From positions 1 to 17,280 of the forward strand of contig DATKPC010000084.1 of the NCBI GenBank assembly GCA_035524275.1: a DNA stretch of 17,280 nucleotides. Reading direction: 5' to 3'. This DNA comes from DATKPC01 sp035524275. GTDB lineage: Bacteria > Pseudomonadota > Gammaproteobacteria > Burkholderiales > Burkholderiaceae_F. The notes under the pieces were generated by a model. The model was not told the DNA's origin, searched no databases, and saw only the letters and a program-made list of their open reading frames with translations. The position numbers and the translations under genes are program-made. Each line of letters opens with the position of its first letter. The stretch's first letter is position 1. Shown piece after piece: positions 1-6,979 of the stretch.

Positions 1-325
1 CTCCGGCGACGTATTCGGCCACCGACGTCGCATTGACGCCCGGGACGTTCGCGACGAGGACGCCGTGCCGCGTCGCCTGCGCGATCGGAATCATGTCGAC
101 GCCCGCGCCGTGTCGCACGGCGCCGAGCATCCGCGGCGCCCGCTCGAACAGGTCGTCGGGCAGCGGCGCGCGGACGATCACGAACGACGCGTCCGCCGCG
201 AGCTCTCGCAGCCGCTCCGGCGTCGTGCGGTCCGCGACGACGAGTTCACCAAGCGCCTCGAGGCGCTCCCGCGCCTGCGGATGCAGCGCGTGCGTCGACA
301 GGATCCGGGGCACGGGCGCCCGCAT
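1..325 (-). CDS. D-2-hydroxyacid dehydrogenase, N-terminal part (cut by window edge)
   Basis: The first 108 residues of a D-isomer-specific 2-hydroxyacid dehydrogenase are visible; the rest lies beyond the left edge. Family members interconvert 2-keto acids and D-2-hydroxy acids with NAD(P)H in the cytoplasm. The translation begins MRAPVPRILSTHALHP and contains RHGAGVDMIP followed by GVLVANVPGVNATSVAEYV, which is the diagnostic end of the catalytic domain just before the NAD-binding Rossmann domain. The ATG at 325 has a purine-rich AGGCGGGG directly upstream; an in-frame GTG at 337 is an alternative. The gene begins a few bases after the stop of the GntR gene, so it is the last visible member of the leftward operon and probably handles a keto-acid product of the pathway. 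The specific substrate cannot be read from this fragment. Confidence 0.85.
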   Translation of the reverse strand, partial: MRAPVPRILSTHALHPQARERLEALGELVVADRTTPERLRELAADASFVIVRAPLPDDLFERAPRMLGAVRHGAGVDMIPIAQATRHGVLVANVPGVNATSVAEYVAG

Positions 326-340
326 CCCCGCCTGCACCGC

Positions 341-1054
341 TCAGCGGCCGGCGGCGAGCTTCGCCGCCGCCGGCCGATCCTCTTCGGAGAAGAACAGCTT
401 GAAGTAGGCGTCGACGCCCCTGAGGTGCTGCCGCAGGATCTTGCCGCCACGCTCGACGTCGCGATCGCGGATCGCCCCGTAGAGCTGCCGGTGTTGCGCA
501 TGCGAGCGCTCGCTCTGCTGCGGCTGGCTAAAGTAGATCTGCCGGCGCCGGCGCGACATCAGGTAGAAGACGTTGATCACGCGGAGAAATACGTCGTTCT
601 GCGTCGCGGCGACAATCGCCTTGTGGAATTCCGGGTCGATCTTCGCGAGCGACTGCCCTTTCCGGATCGCGCGTTCGCTGCGCTCGAGGATCTCCTCCAG
701 CCGGTCGAGATCGGACTGCGTCCGGCGCTCGCAGGCGAGCCGCATCGCCTCGAGTTCCATGATCCGACGCAGTTCGACGGACTGCGCGACCTCCTCGGCA
801 TTCAGCGGCGTGTCGGTCTCGGCGAACAGCACCATCGCCTCGATGCTGCGCTCCGCGGTGACCTGCCGCAGGTAGATCCCCGACTTCGGTCGGCTGCCGA
901 TGATCCGCAGCGTGTCGAGGCGGATCAGCGCCTCGCGCAGCGCATTGCGGCTCATCCCGAATCGGCTCGACAACTCGCGCTCGGACGGCAGCCGGTCGCC
1001 CGGCTTGAAGCCCCCTTCGTGGATCAGGCGAAGGACTTTCCGGGTGTTGTCCAA
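341..1054 (-). CDS. GntR family transcriptional regulator, FadR/FCD subfamily
   Basis: This is a 237-residue regulator with an N-terminal winged helix-turn-helix (about residues 1-63; LPSERELSSRFGMSRNALRE is the recognition-helix motif) and a C-terminal FCD ligand-binding domain. The FCD metal/ligand residues appear as D140 and H144 (DPEFHKAI), H188 and H210. An open frame continues upstream to 1279, but that part is arginine-rich antisense-like sequence overlapping the neighbouring enzyme. The chosen start is TTG at 1054 because a perfect GGAGG (complement of 1061-1065) sits 6 nt ahead and the product then starts directly at the HTH. The gene overlaps the 3' end of the enolase-superfamily gene by 31 bp, implying translational coupling. 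Such proteins usually repress a catabolic operon until a small carboxylate or sugar acid binds. The two TGGT-N3-ACCA palindromes at 3751 and 3818 are its likely operators (inference). Confidence 0.9.
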   Translation of the reverse strand: MDNTRKVLRLIHEGGFKPGDRLPSERELSSRFGMSRNALREALIRLDTLRIIGSRPKSGIYLRQVTAERSIEAMVLFAETDTPLNAEEVAQSVELRRIMELEAMRLACERRTQSDLDRLEEILERSERAIRKGQSLAKIDPEFHKAIVAATQNDVFLRVINVFYLMSRRRRQIYFSQPQQSERSHAQHRQLYGAIRDRDVERGGKILRQHLRGVDAYFKLFFSEEDRPAAAKLAAGR

Positions 1055-2229
1055 GCGACGCCTCCGTCGATCGCGTGCCGAGCGAGGAAGTCCTCGCGGA
1101 TCGTGATCCCCAGCCCGGGCCGCTCGGGGATCGCGATCCGGCCGGCCTGCACCTCGAACGACTCCTCGACGAGTTCGTGGATCATCGGGTTCGCGCCCAG
1201 CGAATATTCGAGGATGTGCGCGCACGGCGTCGCGGCGGCGACGTGCAGGCCGGCCGCGAAGCCGGGCGCGCCGGTCCACAGGTGCGGCGCCAGCCGCAGG
1301 TTCGCAGCGCCAGCGAGCGCGCCGATGCGCATCGTCTCGCTGATGCCGCCGCAGATCGACGGATCCGGCTGCAGGATGTCGACCGCGCCATGCGCGATCA
1401 TGTCACGGAAGTCGAAGCGCGTGTACTCGCTCTCGCCGGCGGCGATCGGGATGTGCGTGCTGCGGCGGACCTCGGCCATGCCGGCCTTGTCGTCGGCGGT
1501 GACCGGCTCCTCGAACCAGTCGACGCCGCAGTCGCGCACCAGGTAGCAGAACTGCCTCGCCTCGGAGACGGTGAAGGTGCCGTGCGCGTCGCAGAGGATC
1601 GCGATGTCCGGCCCGAGCGCCTTGCGCGCCGCCATCACGCGTTCCGCGGAGGCCTGCGGCGAACCGTCGAAGACGCCGACGCGCATCTTGACCGCCCGGA
1701 ACCCGCCGTGCGCCACGTATTCGGCGAGCTGCGCGCCGATGCGGTCGGCCGGCGCCCATCCGCCGGACGCATACGCCGGCATCGACGGCGCGCGTCGCCC
1801 GCCGAGCAGCCGCCAGACCGGCGCGTCCAACGACTTTCCGAGGATGTCCCACAGCGCGATGTCGATCCCGGAGATCGCCGATACCGACACGCCACGCCGC
1901 CCGAGCGCGGGGAACACGTGGCCACGCTCGAGGGCGTAGTGGTCGCGGGTGCCGTTGTACAAGCGCTCCCAGATCCGGACGATGTCGCGCGGCTCCTCCC
2001 CGAGGAGCGCCGGTCCGAACTCGCGATTGATGATCGCGACGACGCCGTGGTAATCGCCGAAGCTGCCGGCGGCGACCTTCGCCTCGCCCCAGCCGGTGAT
2101 TCCCGCATCGGTATCGATCCGGACGATCGCGGAGTCGAAGCTCGTCGCGCGCCCGAAGTCGCTCGTGTGCTGTCGCTCGGCCGGGATCGGCACGCGGACC
2201 CACGTCGCCTGTACGCGCGTGATCTTCAC
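1024..2229 (-). CDS. mandelate racemase/muconate lactonizing enzyme family protein (enolase superfamily)
   Basis: This is a 401-residue enolase-superfamily enzyme. An N-terminal capping domain (about 1-125) precedes the TIM barrel. The three Mg-binding acids are seen as D214 (CDAHG), E240 (WFEEP) and E266 (AAGES). A KMR motif at 181-183 stands where mandelate racemase has KxK, and D289 (QPDPS) plus H316 (APHLW) form the Asp-His acid/base dyad; the spacings among these residues match mandelate racemase. Enzymes with this set abstract the proton alpha to a carboxylate, and most in sugar loci are sugar-acid dehydratases, but racemase activity is not excluded. The start is GTG at 2229 with GGAGGG 9 nt upstream (complement of 2239-2244). 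It lies 25 nt after the VOC gene in the same operon. The Arg in place of the second Lys of KxK is a point to consider when assigning the reaction. Confidence 0.93.
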   Translation of the reverse strand: MKITRVQATWVRVPIPAERQHTSDFGRATSFDSAIVRIDTDAGITGWGEAKVAAGSFGDYHGVVAIINREFGPALLGEEPRDIVRIWERLYNGTRDHYALERGHVFPALGRRGVSVSAISGIDIALWDILGKSLDAPVWRLLGGRRAPSMPAYASGGWAPADRIGAQLAEYVAHGGFRAVKMRVGVFDGSPQASAERVMAARKALGPDIAILCDAHGTFTVSEARQFCYLVRDCGVDWFEEPVTADDKAGMAEVRRSTHIPIAAGESEYTRFDFRDMIAHGAVDILQPDPSICGGISETMRIGALAGAANLRLAPHLWTGAPGFAAGLHVAAATPCAHILEYSLGANPMIHELVEESFEVQAGRIAIPERPGLGITIREDFLARHAIDGGVAWTTPGKSFA

Positions 2230-2254
2230 GCTTTCGCGCCCTCCGCCGCGACGG

Positions 2255-2785
2255 TCACGCCCCCGTCGGGCGCGCCGCCTCCGCTGGCTGCTGCGGCGAC
2301 AGGAACTGCCGGTACAGCTCGGGCTGGAACCAGCGCTCCCGGGCGCGATACTGACGCCGCTCCCCGATGACCGGTTTCGTCTCCGCCTCGGCGGCTTCGT
2401 GGAACGTCAGCTCGAGCTGGACGCCGTTCGGGTCGTAGACGAACAGCTGCCACAGCGGCGTGGCCGGGACGAGATTCTCGCGCCAGTCCAGGCCGAACGT
2501 CCGGAAGCGGTCGCGGAACGACGAATAGCCCTGCGCGATCACCGAGACATGGTCGATCGCCCCGGTACCGGACAGCACCCGCCCGTCCGCCTCCTGCGCG
2601 GCGTCGCCGGCGTAGATATGGAAGATCGCGTCGCCGCCGGGCATCGCCGGCCGCAGCCAGACGCCGGGAAACCCGATCGGCGGCCGGTCGGCAAGGACCA
2701 TCCCGAGCACTTCGGTGTAGAAGCGCGTCGTCGCGCCAAGGTCCGCGGTGCGGATCGCGACGTGGAACACCGGACCGAGGAACAT
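2255..2785 (-). CDS. VOC superfamily (glyoxalase/bleomycin-resistance fold) protein
   Basis: This is a 176-residue vicinal-oxygen-chelate protein with two beta-alpha-beta-beta-beta modules. The first module begins FHVAIRTADLGATTRFYTEV and the second is centred on AIDHVSV and ends VYDPNGVQLELTFHE. Likely metal ligands are H8, H79 and E125, the usual positions in this fold. Family members include glyoxalase I, extradiol dioxygenases, epimerases and antibiotic-binding proteins, and nothing here selects among them. The roughly 40-residue tail (AAEAETKPVIGERRQYRARE and beyond) is charged and outside the core fold. The gene starts 13 nt after the stop of the epimerase gene and precedes the enolase-superfamily gene by 25 nt, so it belongs to the leftward catabolic operon. 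It may be an isomerase or hydrolase of a pathway intermediate (inference). Confidence 0.88.
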   Translation of the reverse strand: MFLGPVFHVAIRTADLGATTRFYTEVLGMVLADRPPIGFPGVWLRPAMPGGDAIFHIYAGDAAQEADGRVLSGTGAIDHVSVIAQGYSSFRDRFRTFGLDWRENLVPATPLWQLFVYDPNGVQLELTFHEAAEAETKPVIGERRQYRARERWFQPELYRQFLSPQQPAEAARPTGA

Positions 2786-2798
2786 CGTCGCGGCTCCG

Positions 2799-3683
2799 TC
2801 AGATCAGCGGCCGCAGCACCGACGTGGACTTCGAGAACAGGCTGGTATAGAAGACGTCGGACAGCAGGTTCGAGCCGTGGTCGATGATGAACTTCATCTG
2901 CTCCGGCGTGACGTCGACCGGGTTCGTCTCGACCTGCGGCCCCCACCGCTTGACGGTCGAACGGTCGACCGTGGCGACGAATTCGAGCGTCAGCGCGCCG
3001 TCGTAGCCGGTCGAACGGATCGTCTCGACGATCGCCGGGAAGTCGAGCGTTCCCATCCCGGGCGCGAAGCGGTTGTTGTCGGCGATGTGCACGTCGAAGA
3101 CCCGACCCTTCGCCTTGCGGAACGGCTCGTGGATGTCGCTCTCCTCGATGTTCATGTGGAACAGGTCCAGGCAGATCCCGCAGTTCGGGCCGACTTCGGC
3201 CGCGAGCGCGAGCGCCTGATCGCCGCGGTTGATCAGGTAGGTCTCGAAGCGGTTCAGCGGTTCGATCGCCAGCCGGATGCCGGCCTTCTCGGAGTGTGCG
3301 TAGACCTCCCGCAGGCCCTCGACGAGCCACTTCCACTCGAGTTCCTCCGTGGCGTCGGGAACCACCTTGCCGACGGTGACCGGGACAACGGTGACGATCC
3401 GGCCGCCGATGTCCTTCGCCAGCGTGACGACGCGCTTCATGTAGTCGACCGTCTTCTCGCGCTGCGAAGGGTTCTTCGCCGCGAGATTACGGTCGGACAG
3501 CGTCAGCGTGACCGAGCCCCAGGCCTTGCGGCCGTACTCCTTCAGCAGCGACCGGACCTCGTTGGCGTCGTACTGGTCCGGCTCGCCGGAAATCTCGAGC
3601 GCGTCGACGCCGGTCTGCTTCATCCGCTCGATCGTCCGCCGGATCGATTCCGGCCGCATCCAGTTGTGCGTGGCGATATGCAT
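2799..3683 (-). CDS. sugar epimerase/isomerase, ketose 3-epimerase-like TIM barrel
   Basis: This is a 294-residue AP-endonuclease-2/xylose-isomerase-like TIM barrel, the first gene of the leftward operon. Metal ligands are readable as E141 (AIEPLNRFE), D173 (CLDLFHMN), H199 (FDVHIADNNR) and E234 (LTLEF). E147 and R205 are also present, with spacings almost identical to D-tagatose/D-psicose 3-epimerases (whose ligands are Glu152, Asp185, His211 and Glu246, with Glu158 and Arg217). This supports C3 epimerisation of a ketose or ketose-like compound with Mn or Co; the sugar is unknown. The start at 3683 has AGGAGGAG upstream. The same frame stays open to 5195 only because of base composition opposite another gene. 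A strong promoter and an 11-bp palindrome lie about 70-110 bp upstream. Confidence 0.9.
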   Translation of the reverse strand: MHIATHNWMRPESIRRTIERMKQTGVDALEISGEPDQYDANEVRSLLKEYGRKAWGSVTLTLSDRNLAAKNPSQREKTVDYMKRVVTLAKDIGGRIVTVVPVTVGKVVPDATEELEWKWLVEGLREVYAHSEKAGIRLAIEPLNRFETYLINRGDQALALAAEVGPNCGICLDLFHMNIEESDIHEPFRKAKGRVFDVHIADNNRFAPGMGTLDFPAIVETIRSTGYDGALTLEFVATVDRSTVKRWGPQVETNPVDVTPEQMKFIIDHGSNLLSDVFYTSLFSKSTSVLRPLI

Positions 3684-3750
3684 CTCGGTCTCCTCCTGGT
3701 CTCGTTCTCCGGTCGCCGGGTCGTCGCCCGCCCGTCGTCCGCGCGAAAAG

Positions 3751-3761
3751 TGGTTGAACCA
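3751..3761. promoter_or_regulatory. operator O1 candidate, TGGT-N3-ACCA palindrome
   Basis: TGGTTGAACCA lies within a longer shared string (AAAAGTGG-N3-nACCAGA, also seen in O2). TGGT-N3-ACCA is the established core of FadR-type GntR operators. The site abuts and overlaps by one base the -10 of the leftward promoter, where a bound repressor would block initiation. The assignment to the GntR encoded at 341-1054 is inferred from proximity and family. Confidence 0.72.
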
Positions 3762-3790
3762 GAATAGGTCCCCGCCTCCAGTAGTGTCAA
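3761..3790 (-). promoter_or_regulatory. sigma-70-type promoter for the leftward catabolic operon
   Basis: On the minus strand, TTGACA (complement of 3785-3790) is followed after 18 nt by TATTCT (complement of 3761-3766). Transcription would start inside O1 and leave a leader of about 70 nt before the epimerase ATG at 3683. The spacer contains one arm of a GC inverted repeat (CCCCGCCT at 3770-3777, AGGCGGGG at 3794-3801). Confidence 0.65.
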
Positions 3791-3817
3791 GGAAGGCGGG
3801 GGCGTCGACACAAAAAG

Positions 3818-3828
3818 TGGTAGGACCA
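3818..3828. promoter_or_regulatory. operator O2 candidate, TGGT-N3-ACCA palindrome
   Basis: TGGTAGGACCA is a near copy of O1, with the flanks AAAAGTGGT and ACCAGA shared and only the 3-bp spacer differing. It is 67 bp from O1, centre to centre. It lies upstream of the -35 of the leftward promoter and immediately upstream of a possible rightward -35 (TTGACG at 3833-3838). It could therefore control the rightward transcript or act together with O1. Confidence 0.7.
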
Positions 3829-3832
3829 GATC

Positions 3833-3862
3833 TTGACGGCGGATCCCGCGTTCGCCGATGAT
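3833..3862 (+). promoter_or_regulatory. weak candidate promoter for the rightward operon
   Basis: TTGACG at 3833-3838 and GATGAT at 3857-3862 are separated by 18 nt, just downstream of O2. The -10 matches the consensus at only four of six positions. If it is correct, the rightward operon has an mRNA leader of roughly 170 nt. It is supported mainly by position. Confidence 0.3.
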
Positions 3863-3991
3863 CGCTGCGGGTTGCCGCGCGCGTCCGCGTGCTGCAACGC
3901 ACGATGCGTACCGGTCCGTACCCATCCGTGCGTCGCGCAGGACGGACGCGGCAGGCAGCGAAGACCCGACGACAACGAAGCCGGAATCGCG

Positions 3992-4029
3992 CAGGCCGGG
4001 ACCCGCCGGCGACCGCGAGTACCGGCCTG
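3992..4029 (+). other. leader inverted repeat next to the ribosome site
   Basis: CAGGCCGG (3992-3999) and CCGGCCTG (4022-4029) form a perfect 8-bp inverted repeat with a 22-nt loop. It ends directly against the GGAGA ribosome-binding sequence of the gene starting at 4041. It could form a leader hairpin affecting translation, but in GC-rich sequence a chance match is possible. The rest of 3863-4040 shows no convincing gene: an open frame with ATG at 3858 has no ribosome site and encodes an arginine/proline-rich string unlike the protein that follows. Confidence 0.3.
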
Positions 4030-4040
4030 GAGACGACCCG

Positions 4041-5096
4041 ATGAAGACGATCCAGGGCCCCGCGATCTTCCTTGCGCAGTTCGCGGCCGACCAGGCGCCG
4101 TACAACTCCATCGACGCGATCGGCGCCTGGGTCGCCGGACTCGGCTACAAGGGCGTGCAGATCCCGAGCTGGGACGCGCGCCTCTTCGACCTGAAGACGG
4201 CGTCGGGCAGCAAGACCTATTGCGACGACTTCAAGGGCACCCTCGCGCGCCACGGCCTGCAGGTCACCGAACTGTCGACGCACCTGCAGGGGCAGCTGGT
4301 CGCGGTGCATCCGGCCTACGACCTCGCCTTCGACGGATTCGCCGCCCCCGAGGTCCGCGGCAACCCGGCGCGCCGCACCGAATGGGCGATCGAGCAGATG
4401 TTGCTGGCGGCGAAGGCCTCGGCGAACCTCGGGCTGACCGCGCACGCGACGTTCTCCGGGGCGCTGGCCTGGCCGTACCTCTATCCGTGGCCGCAGCGCC
4501 CCGCCGGACTCGTCGAGGAGGCCTTCGGGGAACTCGCGCGGCGCTGGCGGCCGATCCTCGACGCATTCGACGCCGCCGGCGTCGACGTCTGCTACGAGAT
4601 CCATCCGGGCGAGGACCTGCACGACGGCGTCACCTACGAGATGTTCCTCGAGCGTGTCGGCAACCACCGCCGCGCGTGCCTGCTCTACGACCCGTCGCAC
4701 TTCGTGCTGCAGCAGCTCGATTACCTCGAGTACATCGACCTGTACCACGAGCGGATCAAGATCTTCCACGTCAAGGATGCCGAGTTCAATCCGACCGGCC
4801 GCCAGGGCGTCTACGGCGGATTCCAGTCGTGGACGAACCGCGCGGGCCGCTTCCGCTCGCTCGGCGACGGGCAGGTGGACTTCAAGGCAATCTTCTCGAA
4901 GCTGTCGCAGTACGACTACGCCGGCTGGGCCGTCCTGGAATGGGAGTGCTGCCTGAAGCACTCCGAGGACGGCGCCCGCGAAGGGGCGCCCTTCATCGCG
5001 GAGCACATCATCCGCGTCGCCGATCGCGCCTTCGACGACTTCGCCGCGAGCGGCGTCGACCGCCCCAAGAACCTGAAGTTGCTCGGCCTGTCCTGA
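4041..5096 (+). CDS. sugar phosphate isomerase/epimerase family protein (xylose isomerase-like TIM barrel)
   Basis: This is a 351-residue cytoplasmic TIM barrel, the first gene of the rightward operon. Likely metal ligands at the barrel strand ends are E186 (CYEIHPGE), D217 (LYDPSH), H243 (FHVKDAE) and E300 (VLEWE), the order expected of the xylose-isomerase-like/AP-endonuclease-2 superfamily. It is longer than the leftward epimerase and belongs to a different branch, often found beside Gfo/Idh/MocA dehydrogenases in sugar or inositol loci (family knowledge). The ATG at 4041 is preceded by GGAGA at a suitable distance and gives a product starting at the first barrel strand (MKTIQGPAIFLAQ). 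An ATG at 3858 in the same frame was not used. It is followed after 10 nt by the Gfo/Idh gene, suggesting a paired oxidation/isomerisation step. Confidence 0.9.
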   Translation: MKTIQGPAIFLAQFAADQAPYNSIDAIGAWVAGLGYKGVQIPSWDARLFDLKTASGSKTYCDDFKGTLARHGLQVTELSTHLQGQLVAVHPAYDLAFDGFAAPEVRGNPARRTEWAIEQMLLAAKASANLGLTAHATFSGALAWPYLYPWPQRPAGLVEEAFGELARRWRPILDAFDAAGVDVCYEIHPGEDLHDGVTYEMFLERVGNHRRACLLYDPSHFVLQQLDYLEYIDLYHERIKIFHVKDAEFNPTGRQGVYGGFQSWTNRAGRFRSLGDGQVDFKAIFSKLSQYDYAGWAVLEWECCLKHSEDGAREGAPFIAEHIIRVADRAFDDFAASGVDRPKNLKLLGLS

Positions 5097-5106
5097 GGAG
5101 CGCGGC

Positions 5107-6306
5107 ATGACGATCCAGGGATCCGCGGGGGGCGGAAGCGGCAAGGCGCGCCGGATCCGCCTCGGAATGGTCGGCGGCGGGCCGGGCGCGTTCATCGGGG
5201 CCGTGCACCGGATCGCCGCGCGGCTCGACGACCGCTACGAGCTGGTCGCCGGGGCGTTGTCCTCGGATCCGCAGCGCGCGCGGACCGGCGCGCAGGAACT
5301 GCTGATCGACGAGGACCGCTGCTACGCCGACTTCCGCGAGATGGCGCGCCGCGAAGCCGCGCGCCCCGACGGTATCGACGTCGTCTCGATCGTCACGCCG
5401 AACCACCTTCATTACCCGATCGCCCGGACGTTCGTCGAGGCCGGGATCCACGTGATCTGCGACAAGCCGTTGACCACGAACCTCGACGACGCACGCTCGC
5501 TCGTCGGGCTGGTCCGCGACAAGGGCGTCCTGTTCGCGCTGACCCACAACTACACCGGATACCCGCTCGTCCGCCTTGCCCGCGAGATGGTGCAGGCCGG
5601 CGAACTTGGCGAGCTCCGCGTGATCCAGGCGGAATACGTCCAGGACTGGCTGACGACCCGGCTGGAGGACACCGGCCAGAAGCAGGCCGCCTGGCGCTGC
5701 GACCCGGCACAGGCCGGCGCCGGCGGCGCGCTCGGTGACATCGGCACCCACGCCCACAACCTCGCCGCCTTCATTTCGGGGCTGGAGCTCTCCGAGGTCA
5801 GCGCGGACATCGGCGCGATGGTCCCGGGCCGCAAGCTCGACGACAACGTCCACGTGATGCTCCGGTACACCGGCGGCGCCAAGGGCATGCTGTGGGCGAG
5901 CCAGGTCGCGCCGGGCAACGAGAACGGGCTGAAGGTCCGGATCTTCGGCACGAAGGCCGGGCTGGAATTCAGGCAGGAGAACCCGAACGAACTGCGCTTC
6001 ATGCCGCTGGGCGGCGTCCCGCAGACGCTGACCCGGGGCGGCTCGCGCGCGTCGACGAGCCCCGGGGCGGGACGCGCGACGCGCATCCCGCCGGGTCACC
6101 CGGAGGGCTACCTGGAAGGCTTCGCGCAGCTGTACACCGACTTCGCCGAGCAGCTCGCCGCGCGCCTGGCGTCGCGCAAGCCGGATCCGCTGGCCTGCCT
6201 CGTACCGACCGTCGAGGACGGGGCCCGCGGGATGGCGTTCATCAGCGCCGTCGTCGAGTCGAGCCGCGCGAACGGCAAGTGGGTCGACGCCCGCGTGGCG
6301 CTGTAG
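5107..6306 (+). CDS. Gfo/Idh/MocA family oxidoreductase
   Basis: This is a 399-residue NAD(P)-dependent sugar or cyclitol dehydrogenase. The N-terminal Rossmann domain starts RIRLGMVGGGPGAFIG (about 16-31), with the conserved TPNHLHYP near 97-104 and the DKP catalytic-lysine motif at 119-121 (EKP in most relatives). The C-terminal alpha/beta domain contains GDIGTHAHNL (about 210-219), matching the family's catalytic Asp/His segment. It likely oxidises a hydroxyl of a pyranose, inositol or similar substrate. A GAGGAG ribosome site lies 10 nt after the stop of the preceding isomerase, so the two are tightly coupled. Between its stop and the next gene (6307-6385) there is a short GC-rich gap with no recognisable signal. 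Confidence 0.94.
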   Translation: MTIQGSAGGGSGKARRIRLGMVGGGPGAFIGAVHRIAARLDDRYELVAGALSSDPQRARTGAQELLIDEDRCYADFREMARREAARPDGIDVVSIVTPNHLHYPIARTFVEAGIHVICDKPLTTNLDDARSLVGLVRDKGVLFALTHNYTGYPLVRLAREMVQAGELGELRVIQAEYVQDWLTTRLEDTGQKQAAWRCDPAQAGAGGALGDIGTHAHNLAAFISGLELSEVSADIGAMVPGRKLDDNVHVMLRYTGGAKGMLWASQVAPGNENGLKVRIFGTKAGLEFRQENPNELRFMPLGGVPQTLTRGGSRASTSPGAGRATRIPPGHPEGYLEGFAQLYTDFAEQLAARLASRKPDPLACLVPTVEDGARGMAFISAVVESSRANGKWVDARVAL

Positions 6307-6385
6307 CCGGCTTCTTCGCCCGAGCCCGCGCCCGCATTCCGCGCCCGTCCACCGCCTCCTCGCGAACCCGCCGCCCCTCCGCTCC

Positions 6386-6979
6386 GTGGCCGACCGGTAC
6401 GACCAACTCGACGACCGCTTGATCCGGTTCATCACCGGCCAGCGAGTGTTCTTCGTCGCCACGGCCACGCCGGAAAGCCGGATCAACCTGTCGCCGAAGG
6501 GAATGGACAGCCTGCGGATCGTGGACCCGCGCCGGATCGCGTGGCTCAACCTGACCGGCAGCGGCAACGAGACCGCGGCGCACCTGCAGTCCGACCCGCG
6601 GATGACGCTGATGTTCTGCTCGTTCGATCGGACGCCGCTGATTCTGCGCGTCTACGGCCGGGCGCGGGCGATCCACCGGCGCGACCCGGAATGGCGCGAG
6701 GCGATCGGCCGGTTCCCGACGCTGCCCGGTGCGCGCCAGGTCCTCGACCTCTCGATCGACCTCGTCCAGACCTCGTGCGGGCAGGCCGTGCCGCTGTACG
6801 ACTTCCGCGCCGAGCGCCAGCAGCAGCGCGTCTGGCTCGAGAAGCTCGGCGAGGACGGCCTGCACGACTACTGGGCGGAGGCCAACACGCGCAGCCTCGA
6901 CGGCATCGAGACCGGCATCGTCGACCGCAACTTCGACGACGCGCAGCGCCTGCGGCGGCAGGCTGGCGGCGGCCCTTGA
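6386..6979 (+). CDS. pyridoxamine 5'-phosphate oxidase (PNPOx)-fold, FMN-binding-like protein
   Basis: This 197-residue protein resembles the pyridoxamine 5'-phosphate oxidase-related group. The N-terminal half has the split-barrel pattern RVFFVATATPESRINLSPKG, then IAWLNLTGSGNETAAHL, RMTLMFCSFDRTPLILRVYG and RARAI. These proteins bind FMN, F420 or haem, and many have unknown reactions; the true biosynthetic enzyme is not implied. The C-terminal part (about 125-197) is charged, with LYDFRAERQQQRVWLEKLGE. The assigned start is GTG at 6386 with no clear ribosome site, so the exact N-terminus is uncertain. Its stop overlaps the ATG of the first ABC ATPase (TGATG), which places it in the importer operon, an unusual companion for sugar transport. 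Confidence 0.82.
   Translation: MADRYDQLDDRLIRFITGQRVFFVATATPESRINLSPKGMDSLRIVDPRRIAWLNLTGSGNETAAHLQSDPRMTLMFCSFDRTPLILRVYGRARAIHRRDPEWREAIGRFPTLPGARQVLDLSIDLVQTSCGQAVPLYDFRAERQQQRVWLEKLGEDGLHDYWAEANTRSLDGIETGIVDRNFDDAQRLRRQAGGGP

Noticed and set aside
3858..4040. N-terminal extension of the rightward isomerase from ATG at 3858
   Set aside because: There is no ribosome site, the sequence is Arg/Pro-rich low-information, and the ATG at 4041 has GGAGA and begins at the first barrel strand.
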